A stretch of DNA of 23,016 bases from Reticulitermes lucifugus (lineage: Eukaryota > Arthropoda > Insecta > Blattodea > Rhinotermitidae), in contig JAKCWW010003168.1 in the NCBI GenBank assembly GCA_026260175.1, positions 27,144 to 50,159 on the forward strand. The letters run 5' to 3'. Both the position numbers and the translations under genes were made by a program. The notes beneath the pieces were generated by a model. The model did no database searches. It worked only from the letters and a program-made list of their open reading frames with translations, and had not been told where the DNA came from. The first letter of the stretch is position 1; every line of letters begins with the position of its first letter. Shown here piece by piece: positions 1 through 10,159 of the stretch.

Positions 1-116
1 TCCCCTCCGAAGGAAGTTGTGCTACGGATTTTTATCACCCTTAAAAATCCATCGACCTCGGCAAACCTTGGGTCCAGTGGCGAGCACGTTAACCACTAAT
101 CCACCGAGGACGACAC
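1..116 (-). repeat. tRNA-derived SINE-like sequence, runs off the window edge
   Basis: Read on the minus strand from about 116, the sequence opens with CCTCGGTGGATTAGTGGTTA, close to a tRNA head with a Pol III box A. It continues through CGTGCTCGCC to a degenerate box B (GGTTTGCCGAG, near 67-57). It then passes into GATTTTTAAGGGTGATAAAA and a hairpin-like GCTTCC/GGAAG-type tail at the window start. This order of tRNA head then unrelated body is the SINE pattern. From memory it resembles tRNA-derived SINEs of termites and cockroaches. Exact ends cannot be set because the 3' part lies outside. Confidence 0.55.
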
Positions 117-357
117 CAACTCCATAGCAGCGCAATAAAAACTGCGTTCCCACGTCTCGTTCAAAGAACAGGCGTTTTCCTCTGTTTGGCAAATAAACCA
201 GCCGTGACAACAGTGTGACAATAATCCCCTTGGTTCCTTGTACAATTCGCAGTTTTTGGCGAATTTATCAAATACACCAGTCGTGGGAACGTTGCTTGAA
301 ACGAAGTGGCACAAACGACAGCCTGTTCTAGGGTGAACTATACCTTACCTTACCTCC
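117..357. repeat. Probable interspersed repeat adjoining the SINE
   Basis: This stretch has no plausible gene. Its six-frame translations feel familiar as a common repeat of polyneopteran insects, and it ends in a short CCTTACC-type tandem (about 340-357) of the kind seen at retroelement tails. Whether it belongs to the same element as positions 1-116 is unclear. The frames on the minus strand (for example 96-314) are interrupted or short and were not called as genes. Confidence 0.35.
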
Positions 358-564
358 TGCTTTATCCCTAAAAAAAGCACTGCGTTTTGCCCACATATTG
401 TATTTCTGTGTTTCATATAATCCTCAAAACGATTAGTCATCCCTTTCTTCGCCACATAGCACTAAACGAATCGTGTTCGTACTAGATACTCTGCTTAATA
501 CGACGTACGAACTCATTTTAGGCGTTTTGGTAAAAATAAATTGCAAAATGCGACAATTACGGTC
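358..564. other. Intergenic, nothing recognised apart from a flanking target repeat
   Basis: AT-rich sequence with no coding signature. Its last bases (555-564, AATTACGGTC) form the left flanking repeat of the MITE at 565-745. Confidence 0.5.
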
Positions 565-745
565 ATAGGCGTAACGTGGCGAATAACACTAGGGAGAGGG
601 GGGAAAAGTCCACCTTCGGTATTGGGAACTTTAATTTGCAAAGGAGTCAAGTTAGAAAGAAGGGGAAGATTGGTTTGGTTTCTATTTTTAGAAAAAATAT
701 TGGAGGGGCATTTGTCCCCCTTTGCACCCCCCAAGTTACGCCTAT
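565..745. mobile_element. Small TIR transposon (MITE) with near-perfect target-site duplication
   Basis: The ends are inverted copies: ATAGGCGTAACGTGG (565-579) and CCAAGTTACGCCTAT (731-745), which match at 14 of 15 bases. The element is immediately flanked by AATTACGGTC (555-564) and AATTACCGTC (746-755), direct repeats matching at 9 of 10. At 181 bp with no coding capacity it is a non-autonomous DNA transposon. If the ends are taken one base outward, the flanks read as an 8-bp duplication (ATTACGGT/ATTACCGT), the size typical of hAT elements. The GGCGTA core also occurs in the ends of the MITE at 4699-4935. The two overlapping plus-strand open frames here are incidental. Confidence 0.72.
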
Positions 746-755
746 AATTACCGTC

Positions 756-1109
756 ATGTTTTGCCGTCTGTCCATTCGCATTACATAATTCGGCTCCAAC
801 TGAAAGGATTTACGTGAAATTTTGTATTGGTTCTTTTCTAAAATCTGCCAATCGAATTCAGTTTTGGATAAAATCTGATAAAAATAACTGGCACTTTACA
901 TAATGACGTTCTAAATTTATAACAGCATCTCGCAGAATTCTTCTGGGTTCAGAAAATGCTTCAGAAAAAGTTGCACCAGGCCATAAGCAAACAGTCCCTT
1001 GTATCGACTCATTCATTCCGTTTTGTGAGTGTTGGTACAAAGAGAGGAATAAACATGTGAACTAGTTACAAAATTCTTTCTTTTCGAAAGAGGTAGGTAT
1101 AATTATTAG
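756..1109. other. Intergenic, nothing recognised
   Basis: AT-rich sequence without coding signature, obvious repeats or RNA gene features. The short minus frame at 858-1040 has no recognisable motif. Confidence 0.5.
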
Positions 1110-1260
1110 ACTCTTCTTGGACTTCCTGAAGCTGAATATGCATTGAGCTCCTCCGAAACGTCGGTAACCGTTTACCAGTCCACACGACTTATCTTTCCAG
1201 AAGAAGTTAATCTTCCGCCATTTTAGAACTAGGACACTTCAAACCAATTATGCAAAGGTG
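1110..1260. repeat. Possible degenerate interspersed-repeat fragment
   Basis: Around CTCCGAAACGTCGG (1149-1162) the translations resemble, in more than one frame, a repeat tail often seen in insect genomes (residues like LLRNVGNRLPVHTTYL). The evidence is recollection of the family only. There are no termini or target duplications. Confidence 0.25.
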
Positions 1261-2061
1261 TAGGGACCTAAACATCCGACAGCATCTAAACATCACATTT
1301 CCTGTAGTGTTAAATATCTGTTTGAAATTCTAGCTTAAAACGATCAAACACTATTTCCACAGCTTGCTTCCCGAGTACATCACTGCAATTGCTTTCATTA
1401 CTTACAAAAAGCAAGCTTCTTCCTAATGAGACAAAATTGAACTATAAACGAATTAAAAGTGAGTGTAAATTAAATTTTCTACTAGCAGCAAACGACAAGC
1501 TTGTTGCACACACGTCGTAACTACTCAAAGGTAAACTGCTGAAAATTACTTCTTACTGGTAACGAGCATTTTGTTTATGGAGCGAGTGAAGCGTCTGGAT
1601 ACGGCAGGAGGACAGTAAGCAATAAGTCGAATTTCAGTTCACAAAAACATTCGAAAGCTGGAGGAAGAAGTGTCCCAAATTAACTTCAACATATTAAAAT
1701 CTTGTAGTTCGCCAATCAAGAAAGCATTGTAGCGTCAGCTGCGGCAGCCAACCCGTTCCCACGATCCCAGTTCAAACAAAACGACCAAGCAAGCTCAAAC
1801 AGCACCAATGAACGTGAGACTTGGCATTTCTCGTAAATTCTACTCGGGGAAAGAACGGCACACAAATGGGCCACAGGCTAAAAGCCTTTCCGAGGGTACG
1901 TGGTCCAATTTAAGGAATAAGAAATTTCCGACACCTCTGAATATAAAAACCAGTCTTCTTGAGACATGACGCCGTGTGGTGTGGCATGCATGTACTGACA
2001 TTTCAGAGGAACATGCTGCCTCCATTAGTGGATGATCAATCATTAACAGTTCCTCTGAAGC
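1261..2061. other. Intergenic, nothing recognised
   Basis: No open frame with a family signature, no tandem repeat and no RNA gene was seen. The minus frame 1840-2064 is a chance open frame in slightly GC-richer sequence. Confidence 0.5.
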
Positions 2062-2280
2062 CACTGGCGCAGCCCGGGGTCAATAACCATAATGGTAGCT
2101 CCTGACAGAAATTATGAACTTTAAAAAATCAAAATTATTGTTGAATTTTCTTTTATTTGGCTCAATAATTTAAAAATTTTTTAGGACAGAAAATCGAATT
2201 TTTTCACTTAAATACCCATTTTCCCGCTCCTTGGACTCAGTCACTGGAGGCGGCCACACCACTCGACACCACCTCCTCTC
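2062..2280. mobile_element. Diverged MITE copy (same family as 4699-4935)
   Basis: This copy aligns along its length with the element at 4699-4935. They share CACTGGCG-like left ends, CCCGGGG, CCTGACAGAAATTATGA, a CTTTTATTTGG(C/T)TCAATAATTTAAAA block, CAGAAAATCGA and CCTTGGACT. Its terminal repeats are eroded and no target duplication was found. The shared, independently diverged sequence shows an interspersed repeat. Confidence 0.65.
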
Positions 2281-2288
2281 TGGTCTGG

Positions 2289-2359
2289 GGTATATTTAAT
2301 ATACACGAAGTTTCGCGAGTACAGTCCACTCCCGAAACGACGTGTATATTAATTATACG
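2289..2359. repeat. Strong imperfect hairpin (31-nt arms, 9-nt loop)
   Basis: Left arm 2289-2319 and right arm 2329-2359 are inverted copies matching at about 26 of 31 positions, with a perfect core TTAATATACACG / CGTGTATATTAA. The loop is TACAGTCCA. It sits just after the MITE at 2062-2280. It could be a small palindromic transposon relic or a transcribed hairpin, and nothing in the sequence decides between these. Confidence 0.7.
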
Positions 2360-3743
2360 CATGCTTCATAAAATAAACAATTACCAACAAAATAAGGGTG
2401 TAATAAATCAACCATTGTCACAAAAAATTGGCGAAGCATTAAGTTCTGAATTTCCCTCCACAGCACATATGGCATAAGCTATTAGAAACATGGAATCTTT
2501 AATAGTACAGTAGGCCTACACGCACAATTCAGCAAACCTAAGCCACACTTTATATGACGGCTCCATATAATCACAGACTCCTTGTACTTAATTCTAAAGC
2601 TGATCACAATAACTTGTATTTCCAGTAATATACATGGGCTGCTCTTTTCAAATATCGACAAAATTAAAATATTTTGACTTAGGTAATTTACTTGTTAAAA
2701 ATATCTTTTCACCTCACGCTGACTAAGAATAATTTAGAGAAGTTCTTAGTGTTTTGAAGAGTATACCTGCCTTCTGTGTGCTTCTGATAGTGTCGTTGAA
2801 TTTGTACCTCTTTTCCAGCGATATTTCTAAGAATAAAATTTACTGCTACTTTAAACACAAAACATCTCACCTTAAAACACTGAATAAGTTTAAATTAACA
2901 ACGATCTTCTCATGTTTGAAAAGTTACAAGTTATTTATTTCATTACGTGGTTTAAAATCGTTAGGTTCCTTCTTAATACTTCCTGAATATCCTGAAAGAC
3001 AGACATCTTGCCTATTCGACCCAAGTAAACGCACACGCACACACTACATCTCTATGACCGCAGAACTCAACATATTTTCTAGTAAATCTTCAATGTAATT
3101 CGCTATGACAACGGCAACAACAGAGTAACTGTTTTACACAAAAAGTAACCGATTTAAGTGCAGAATGCAACAAACACCACGATCTCCCCCATCACACCCC
3201 TAACGGAAGTAGTTTATCACGAACATATATCACTCCGCATCCCTCGATCAAGTCATTACCTGCGCCTCTACAGGCCTGCCTAGTTTACATAAGCATGTAA
3301 CCTGGCAAGCAGCATTTACATTGTGAAACTAACATTCTTGGTACAGTAGAGAGCTAATGGGAAGCCAACTTCCGCAAGTATGTCCTTTTTATATTTCTGG
3401 CGTTTTTCATTCTTTAAACGGTTGCTCATGTGCATGGCATGCTAAACACTGATTTTTATTGGAGTAGTACAAGCACCTGGTAGGTTCAAGGATAAAGAAA
3501 GGCAAAGATAAACGCGATCAACAGGCCGTGTCGCTACTCTTTCTGTATGCAGGTTTCTTGCTCTTGCTGCAAAAGAACTCGCAATGTTCAGCTCGGAAGG
3601 AATGATTTTATGCACCACCTCCGTGCGGCGTGTTTGTAATACACTGTCACTTGCTGTCGCCGTAAGTTACACCTGCAGAAACTGTAATGGAAAAAGGAAC
3701 TACATCTTACGAAGTGATACCATTAGACGCATTTAGTTGAAAG
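2360..3743. other. Intergenic, nothing recognised
   Basis: AT-rich sequence. The longest open frame (plus, 2754-3098, 114 codons) has low-complexity composition with a hydrophobic start, no domain signature and no splice context that supports it. I treat it as chance. Confidence 0.5.
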
Positions 3744-3877
3744 TTATTATTATTATTATTATTAACTGCAATTGGGTTTTCACCCGGTGGCAGTAGATTA
3801 GTAGTTATTAGTACTGTTTATTATTGTATTTTTTTATTATATTATTACTAGTATTATTATATTATTAGTATTATTGT
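3744..3877. repeat. Trinucleotide (ATT)n microsatellite, interrupted
   Basis: TTA/ATT units run at 3744-3764, then again imperfectly at 3817-3877, separated by about 50 bases of non-repetitive sequence. Replication slippage explains the runs. The intervening segment may be an old insertion into a TAA-type tract. Confidence 0.8.
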
Positions 3878-4698
3878 TGGACGTTCAGTACCCACTGACC
3901 TTGAAGGAACTCCTCCTCTTGCAAGACGTCGTAGTAGCGGTAATGATTTTGACTTTAATTCGCGGGGGGGGGCACTGGTTTGAATCTTTAAAGTTTCGTG
4001 GCTTTCCTAAAAGCTTCTGCAGGCGAAAGGAGGAAAAGTGCGACTGCTTGACACTCAACAGCGATCGCCTTTTATCAAATCCTTATCCAGTCAACAATCA
4101 TGTTCATTTGCTCTGCTTATCGTAAGTCACATATCAGCTGCATTTGAAACATCGTCGTTACATAACTTAATATGACACTGGATGGCATACTCCACGTGTC
4201 AACAAATTGACATTCCGTACGCCCAGCCTTATATTTACATTAAGAACTGCGTGACATTTCACAACATCAAATAACAACTGATGCCGTCAGTTACGCTTTT
4301 CATTTAGTATTGTTAGGATAGTGGCCATCAGCACCGGCAGGATTTCTTGCAAAGGTGGTGAACATTACTTACACGTAAAGTGACCAGATTTTTTAATATT
4401 CAATTGCAGAGAATACTACAATTTTTATTTAAAGATAGCGACTATGTAAGTCATCCTTAGACCAAAACTGTAAGAACTGTACGAAAGTTAGTTTTGTTTC
4501 TGTAAAATTTTTATTGTTTGATTTCATATAGGGCTATTATTAAATGTCGAAATCCCTTGGGGGATGCAGGAGAAGACTAATGCATGCGGACGTTCGGCGA
4601 TGGAGGACAGGTGGCAGCGACAAGTTGAAGTACCGAGAAACAGCTGAAATTTCAACATTACGAATGATCTTAGGAAAATATATTGGAAAGGTTGGAGG
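3878..4698. other. Intergenic, nothing recognised
   Basis: A nine-G run near 3963-3971 interrupts otherwise ordinary AT-rich sequence. The plus frames at 3874-4125 and 4544-4738 show no family motifs. Confidence 0.5.
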
Positions 4699-4935
4699 CA
4701 GTGGCGTATCTATGTCCTTTACCGCCCGGGGCCCCTGACAGAAATTATGAGCTTTAAAAATTAAAAAAAAACTCTTAAGTACTGGCGGAATTTCCTTTTA
4801 TTTGGTTCAATAATTTAAAATTTGTTGATTGCAGAAAATCGATTTTTTTTTTCGTTTCAAATGTCCATTTTTCACCCCTTGGACTGTGCCGTCCGAGGCG
4901 ATAGCACCAGTGGCCCTCCCCTAGCTACGCCTCTG
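4699..4935. mobile_element. MITE with 16-bp terminal inverted repeats
   Basis: The left end CAGTGGCGTATCTATG (4699-4714) and right end CCTAGCTACGCCTCTG (4920-4935) are inverted copies matching at 13 of 16. Ends starting CAG(T/A)GGCGTA are typical of hAT-like elements, but no 8-bp target duplication is visible next to these borders. The 237-bp interior is non-coding and aligns with the diverged copy at 2062-2280, which confirms a repeat family. The plus open frames at 4822-5088 and 4955-5146 cross its edge and are not genes. Confidence 0.72.
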
Positions 4936-5669
4936 TTAACTGTACCATCGGACTATGTACCGGACTACACAGCGTCATATTCAAAAAGACGGTTGTCTTC
5001 AGACTTACGAACATTTGTTCTGCAAGCGGCTGAAGTTTATATGCGGTTCATCAAGTGCTTCCTGCAGGCCTGTATGTTCGCTTCCTGAAAGGGATGGTTT
5101 CATCATAAACTTATGTACAATTCATACAATGTTTCAGGCACATTAAAACATTCATAGATACCCTTGGGCCAGTGGCGAATTCTGATCCGAGGGTCAGGTC
5201 TAGTGGAAGGGTAACTGGAAGACAATATTTACCCTTCCGTGAGACCCGCCATTGCCTTGGACTTGGGAAGACGACACACAATCAGATTTATTACACCCTG
5301 GTAGACAGGGATGGTGTTACAGCATTGATATCCCCTATTTCACGAGTTAATTTTGACACTGATCACCGTTTCGTGGTTGTTACGAATTGGGAGAAAATGT
5401 CAGTGAGTAAATTACCAGTGAGCAATGCAAGACTTTGATATGGTGAGATTTTATCTTATGAAGCTGAAACATTATGTTAAAGAACAGTTTCATGTTAAAA
5501 TGTCAGATTTTCAGCTTCGGAAATCTTCTATCAAAGGGTACCAACAGGGCTTCAGACAAGCAAAAAGGATGTCAACGTTTCACCCAAAGGTAGTCTAGGT
5601 TATTACGAACTGATGCAGCATAAACTGTGGCTTGAAGAAGAGTGTTAAAAATTTTTATATCACAACTGA
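4936..5669. other. Mostly unrecognised; 3' part may be LINE-derived
   Basis: 5172-5438 holds an open plus frame with no family signature. From about 5500 the sequence leads into the LINE C-terminal fragment at 5670 and may be the decayed upstream part of the same ORF, but frames are broken and I could not follow it. Confidence 0.35.
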
Positions 5670-5858
5670 ATTGGTCACATCTTGCATAGGAACTGCATTC
5701 TGAAAACCGTTATTGTAGAAGGGACGGGAAGGCGAGGACGAAGACGTAAGCAGCTACTAGATAACCTTAAGGAAAAGGGATACTGGGAATCTAAAGAGGA
5801 AGCCCTAGATTGCACTCTCTGGAGAACTCGCTTCGGACAGGCTATGGACCTGTCATAA
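5670..5858 (+). pseudogene. C-terminal end of a non-LTR retrotransposon (LINE) ORF
   Basis: A 62-codon uninterrupted stretch ends at TAA (5856-5858) and reads IGHILHRNCILKTVIVEG, then GRRGRRRKQLLDNLKEKGYW, then ALDCTLWRTRFGQAM. This Trp-Ile-Gly-His plus basic RGRRRKQLLD(D/N)LKE arrangement is the C-terminal tail that follows the reverse transcriptase in many insect LINE ORFs. No reverse-transcriptase core lies upstream and the tryptophan before IGH is out of frame, so this is a 5'-truncated, decayed copy. The clade is uncertain. Confidence 0.6.
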
Positions 5859-6848
5859 AACAGATCACGTAATGATGAGGAAGCAAGCTAATTTCAGTGG
5901 TTGAGCCAAGCCAAATTAACGCCATACCAGACAAAAAGCCACCATTCTGATATACAGAATTACAAAAGACTGCTTTTCCCTTTTTCAATACATAATATTT
6001 CTAATTGCAATAACTGCATCTTGCACATCAAGACGACCAATATTCAAGCGTATAAAATGGGATAATATCTCCATCCATATCCTAGAAATATATACTCACT
6101 TCTAACAATGTGAGGCATCTTGTTATTGAACATTTCAACCCTTGAAGACAAGACCACTATGTCATCTGAAAATGTCAGGAACCAGGTATACAGTGACATG
6201 GCCTTGTACCCCAGAAGAATATATACCTCAGTCACTCCACCACAAAAACCTAGAAACTCACGTGTGCTGATATCATTACAGTATTAATTGCACTATTACC
6301 CATATCAAGATAAAAAACAAGACACCTGGGAAGTGAAAATAAAAGAAGACATACAAAGTACATTTATTTATTCAATAAAAAAAACACATTTTATTTAAAT
6401 ATGAGTAAATAATGTGCTATATTACAAAACATACACGGTACAAATTCATAGTTTCAACGATGTACTAAGTACTAAGAAACATGCACAACAGTGGTGTGTG
6501 ACACACAGACTCCACAGAAATTTACACGATTTTAACATTTACAATGCACATGAATGTTGCAATATAAAAACACATGACTGACAACAGATATGTACTTCAG
6601 TGTGAATTTGTAAGATATGCCCACTGATACATGCACACACATGTGCATACACAAACACACACACATGCAAATGCACAAGGTTTTCATTATATGTTGATGT
6701 CCTGTCAGTGTAAGCCTGCTGGAATTTTCCATTATAAATCCAGACACGCAGCGACAGAATTGTGAGCCATTTTTTCTGCTAGCAACATTGAACTACAAGA
6801 ACTTCTTGCTACTAATAAATATTTTTACATTGACTATTCTTGCTTTGA
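5859..6848. other. Intergenic; CA-rich tract only
   Basis: AT-rich with short CA/TG-rich runs near 6630-6680. The minus frames at 6044-6235 and 6532-6747 follow this low-complexity sequence and have no motif. Confidence 0.5.
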
Positions 6849-7093
6849 ATCACAAAAGATATTCAAAGTGACATCCCTCTGCTTGCAGGTAATTACGTTT
6901 CATTAACACAGTCTGATATGTTTGATTCAGTCCTTCTGCCACGAGTGGGTTGTGTACAGAACGTCCATCTTCCAGCATGCTCCACATATCAATATCACAT
7001 GGACTTAAGGCTGAGAAATGAAGAGGCCAATGATCAGTAACTTGATCATCAACCGTCAACCGATTGGCCACGTGAGCTGCATTAATTGACTAT
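6849..7093 (-). pseudogene. C-terminal fragment of a mariner/Tc1-like (DDE) transposase
   Basis: The minus frame reads NAAHVANRLTVDDQVTDHWP, then LHFSALSPCDIDMWSML, and ends LMKRNYLQAEGCHFEYLL before a stop. Insect IS630/Tc1-mariner transposases end with the same plan: a 'GAxxH' turn, a WPP(R/Y)SPDL(S/T)PxDxxxW block, and a terminal NGGHFEHLL. The aspartate of PCDI sits where the third catalytic acidic residue is expected. SPDL has decayed to SALS. The N-terminal helix-turn-helix and the first two catalytic residues were not found at 7094-7500, so this is a truncated relic. Confidence 0.55.
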
Positions 7094-8740
7094 TAGTCTT
7101 GTTCTCATGTCAGTTTGAGGAAGAGTATCTAAGTATCACATTTATACAATGTTAAGAATTTATGGTTTCATTACAGAAGAACTGCCTGATTATTCTCTGG
7201 GAGGTAACTGCATGCCAAGCTCCAGTATTTGTGAGTTTATGAACAACCATTACCTTATGGTCACAATTTCAGAAGCCTCAATGCTACATCAGCAGATCCC
7301 AGACCAGACTTGACAGGTAATGTCAATGCCAATTTCCTTGAACTTCTCTCTAAGAAAGTCACGGTCACATCTAATGTTACTTCTGTCCGTACACTCTGTT
7401 TCCATTGCTTCCTTTCTGTCCAAAACTGAGCCCATAGTATATGTTTTACAAACCTTTTATAAGTATACGGCTCACTTTCCAAGTACAGCACCTTAAATTT
7501 AAGCCCTTGTGGGTGGATGTGTGTGTGTACGTGAATAGGCTAGTACCTTAATCTAGACTCTGAACCACAGTAAGGGGTCAAAATTTGTGACACATGAGGG
7601 ACTGGAAAGGTAACCAGTTTCCTGTGTGGCAATATAAAGGATCACAAGGTTAGTAAAATCCAGTTTCCATACTCCCTGCATTTGACCTTCTTCATCGCGT
7701 GCACATCCATGTATAATACACACGCAAGTTACATAATATACAAATGTTGTGATAACAGATGATCATGCATCTTTAGTTGTTCAGTGAGAATGAAGAATTT
7801 AGTCTCACACTCCATACTGCATTCACCCTTCTGCCTACCTGTCAGGTCACAACAATACTGAAATGAATAATTCTATTAGAATAAATCGTAAGCTATTATA
7901 GTATTTACAGAACTGCACAGTTTGCTAACAATTCAATATAGGAAATACACAAGAAACCATTGATATAACTGTGCAATACATAGTTAATGAATTCAGTGCA
8001 GTTTCTCAAGCAGTATTATACATATATATGAACACAAACTGAGGACTTATATAATTCCAGTATATTGTAAGTTCATCTAAATGCTGTCTGTGTATGATAA
8101 CGGTCAGGAGTATAAGATTCCTGAAGACACGGACACAAAGGCACTCTTCCACTATAACATTTGCTAGGCTATATCATCATCAGCTAGCTACTAAATGTGA
8201 TGTATGGTAAGTCTGTTGAATGCTGCCTGATGGAGAACTTTGCTGTTATAAATAAACTGATTTATATCTGAGGTTATTATGGCAGTGACTATGAAGGCTA
8301 AGACTGCCTTCCAGGATGGGATATGGTGTAGTCTGCCAGAAATTTACCAACATCTTGGGTAGCCTAAAGTTGCAGCCAGTAGGGTCCTCCAAAACATTGA
8401 CATATTTCTACCACAGTATGTGGCATCACATTCTAGAAGACAGTAATGTGTATTTCAGCAGGACTGTACAGTGTATGGGGCACTTGCAACAGTCTGGTAA
8501 ATAATACAAAGCTAGACACATTTTGTTATTAGGGGGAAACTCAACTCAAGGCTTCTTGAAAGATCAGAGCACTTGAAGAATAAAAATACAGGAAATCTTA
8601 AATAAAAATTTAGCACTGAGATTGTTATTGACTTGGCATCTCTGAAAGTGAATGTTAAAAGAGGGCAGAACATCAAACTGAGGAACAATAAATGGGAGTC
8701 TCACATTAGTGCTTATACAGTCAGCACTTAAAATATTCTT
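7094..8740. other. Intergenic, nothing recognised
   Basis: No recognisable coding sequence. The minus frame 7261-7491 could in principle be an eroded upstream part of the transposase at 6849-7093, but it shows no motif. The plus frame 8316-8504 is also unsupported. A short GT run lies near 7519-7530. Confidence 0.45.
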
Positions 8741-8876
8741 TATTGTATCTGACAGATATCATTTGTTACTTCCCATTACTACTCTGTCATGTATGTGGGC
8801 GGTTGGCTTAGTGAGCCACATTGATAAAATAAACAAGCCGACAGCAAGTAACAACTGACAGCTGTCAGAAGAAATA
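8741..8876. repeat. Short inverted-repeat unit, possible palindromic MITE
   Basis: TATCTGACAGATATCA...TTGTTACTT (about 8747-8770) reappears inverted as AAGTAACAA...TGACAGCTGTCAGA (about 8846-8869), roughly 25 of 30 bases matching. The 70-bp interior contains a small nested stem, GGCTTAGTGAGCC. No target duplication is evident. Confidence 0.45.
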
Positions 8877-10159
8877 ATGACCCTACACTTGGAATGTCAA
8901 TCCAGACATTTCTGATAAATTAACAAATCCAAGTGACAAATATGAAAGCTACTGTGCTGTTTATGGTGATATGAAACAGGCTGTTCAGAGTTAGGCTTAT
9001 AAATAAAATGTCATTTAGTACTGAAATAATGAATATGTTTTAAGAAATAAGCATTTACCCATACATTCTTGTTGTACTTTTACAAGTGTCATGGTATATA
9101 TTAAACAGGCACATAGTCAGTATTGCAGTGACAAAAACACTGCATTAATGGCTGTCTATACTGCAAAATCAACACAACATTAACACAGCATTAAGGGAGT
9201 ATAGACAATACACACTGTGCCTCTCGTACTAGATTCATGTCCATAAAAATTTCATTTCACTTATACAAATGCTGAGTTTCAATAGAACCAGTCTAGATAC
9301 TGCTTCTGCCTTGGATCAACTCTGCAAAACAGTGACGAAAACCTCTTACTAACAAGACAATATATCAATGGCCTAAGTTGTTTTGTGTACCAAAAGATGA
9401 GTACAATCATGGACAAGGTTACTGTTGTTCTTGTTACGGAAGAACGCCATTCAAAAAGTAGGTGAAGTACCATAAAAAGCATATTTCTCATGAATACTTC
9501 CTTGCTTCTTCCAGTGAGGCTCCAATAGATCTATGTTGAGGAGCTTAAAATCAAATTAGTTGAGCCATTCTGGGCCAACAATTAGCTTACAAAAATTCAA
9601 TTTACTGCCTGTACTTCAGAATTAAACACAAGTACCCATTCTTTGCATTGAATGTGTTTACTTTCCTTGTCAATATGATAATATGTAGTAACTAAAAACG
9701 ATAAAGAAGTAATGACAATCATGTTAAGAAATCGAAGTTCAATGATACAGCTAAAAAGAAAAATGTCAGAAATGATAATTCAAGTCACATTGCAAAACTT
9801 AACCATAATACTTGCATACTGCTTGAACAGCCACAGCTACTGTACATCCTGGCAAGAGTAAGGAGTCAGTTGCATAATATCTTTGGGTGTTCTCTGCTTG
9901 GTCTGCATCAATTAGCAGGAAGAAAAGACGTGACTTTTTAAACATGTAGGGCTTAGATCATTAACATAACAAGCCGCATTTTTAATGTAACAGAGTTTAT
10001 CACTCTAGAGGATACATCTTACAAAGGAAAGTTACCTTGTACATGGTATGGCTTATCACTTTATTAATTGTAAGAAATATGACAATTAATGACAACACAC
10101 ATGTTTAACAAACAGCAGTGAAAATCAAGTGCTTTGCATGACACACTATACCACATTTA
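8877..10159. other. Intergenic, nothing recognised
   Basis: AT-rich sequence with no domain signature on either strand. The minus frame at 9279-9491 lacks any family resemblance. Confidence 0.5.

Noticed and set aside
340..357. CCTTACC tandem considered as telomeric repeat
   Set aside because: The insect telomere unit is TTAGG. This unit is different and only about three copies long.
2754..3098. 114-codon plus-strand open frame with hydrophobic start
   Set aside because: Low-complexity composition, no domain, no convincing start or splice context. In AT-rich non-coding DNA of this length one such frame is expected.
8801..8830. Pol III box-A-like TGGCTTAGTGAG suggesting a tRNA or SINE
   Set aside because: No box B at the expected distance and no cloverleaf. 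The match lies in the small stem of the inverted-repeat unit.
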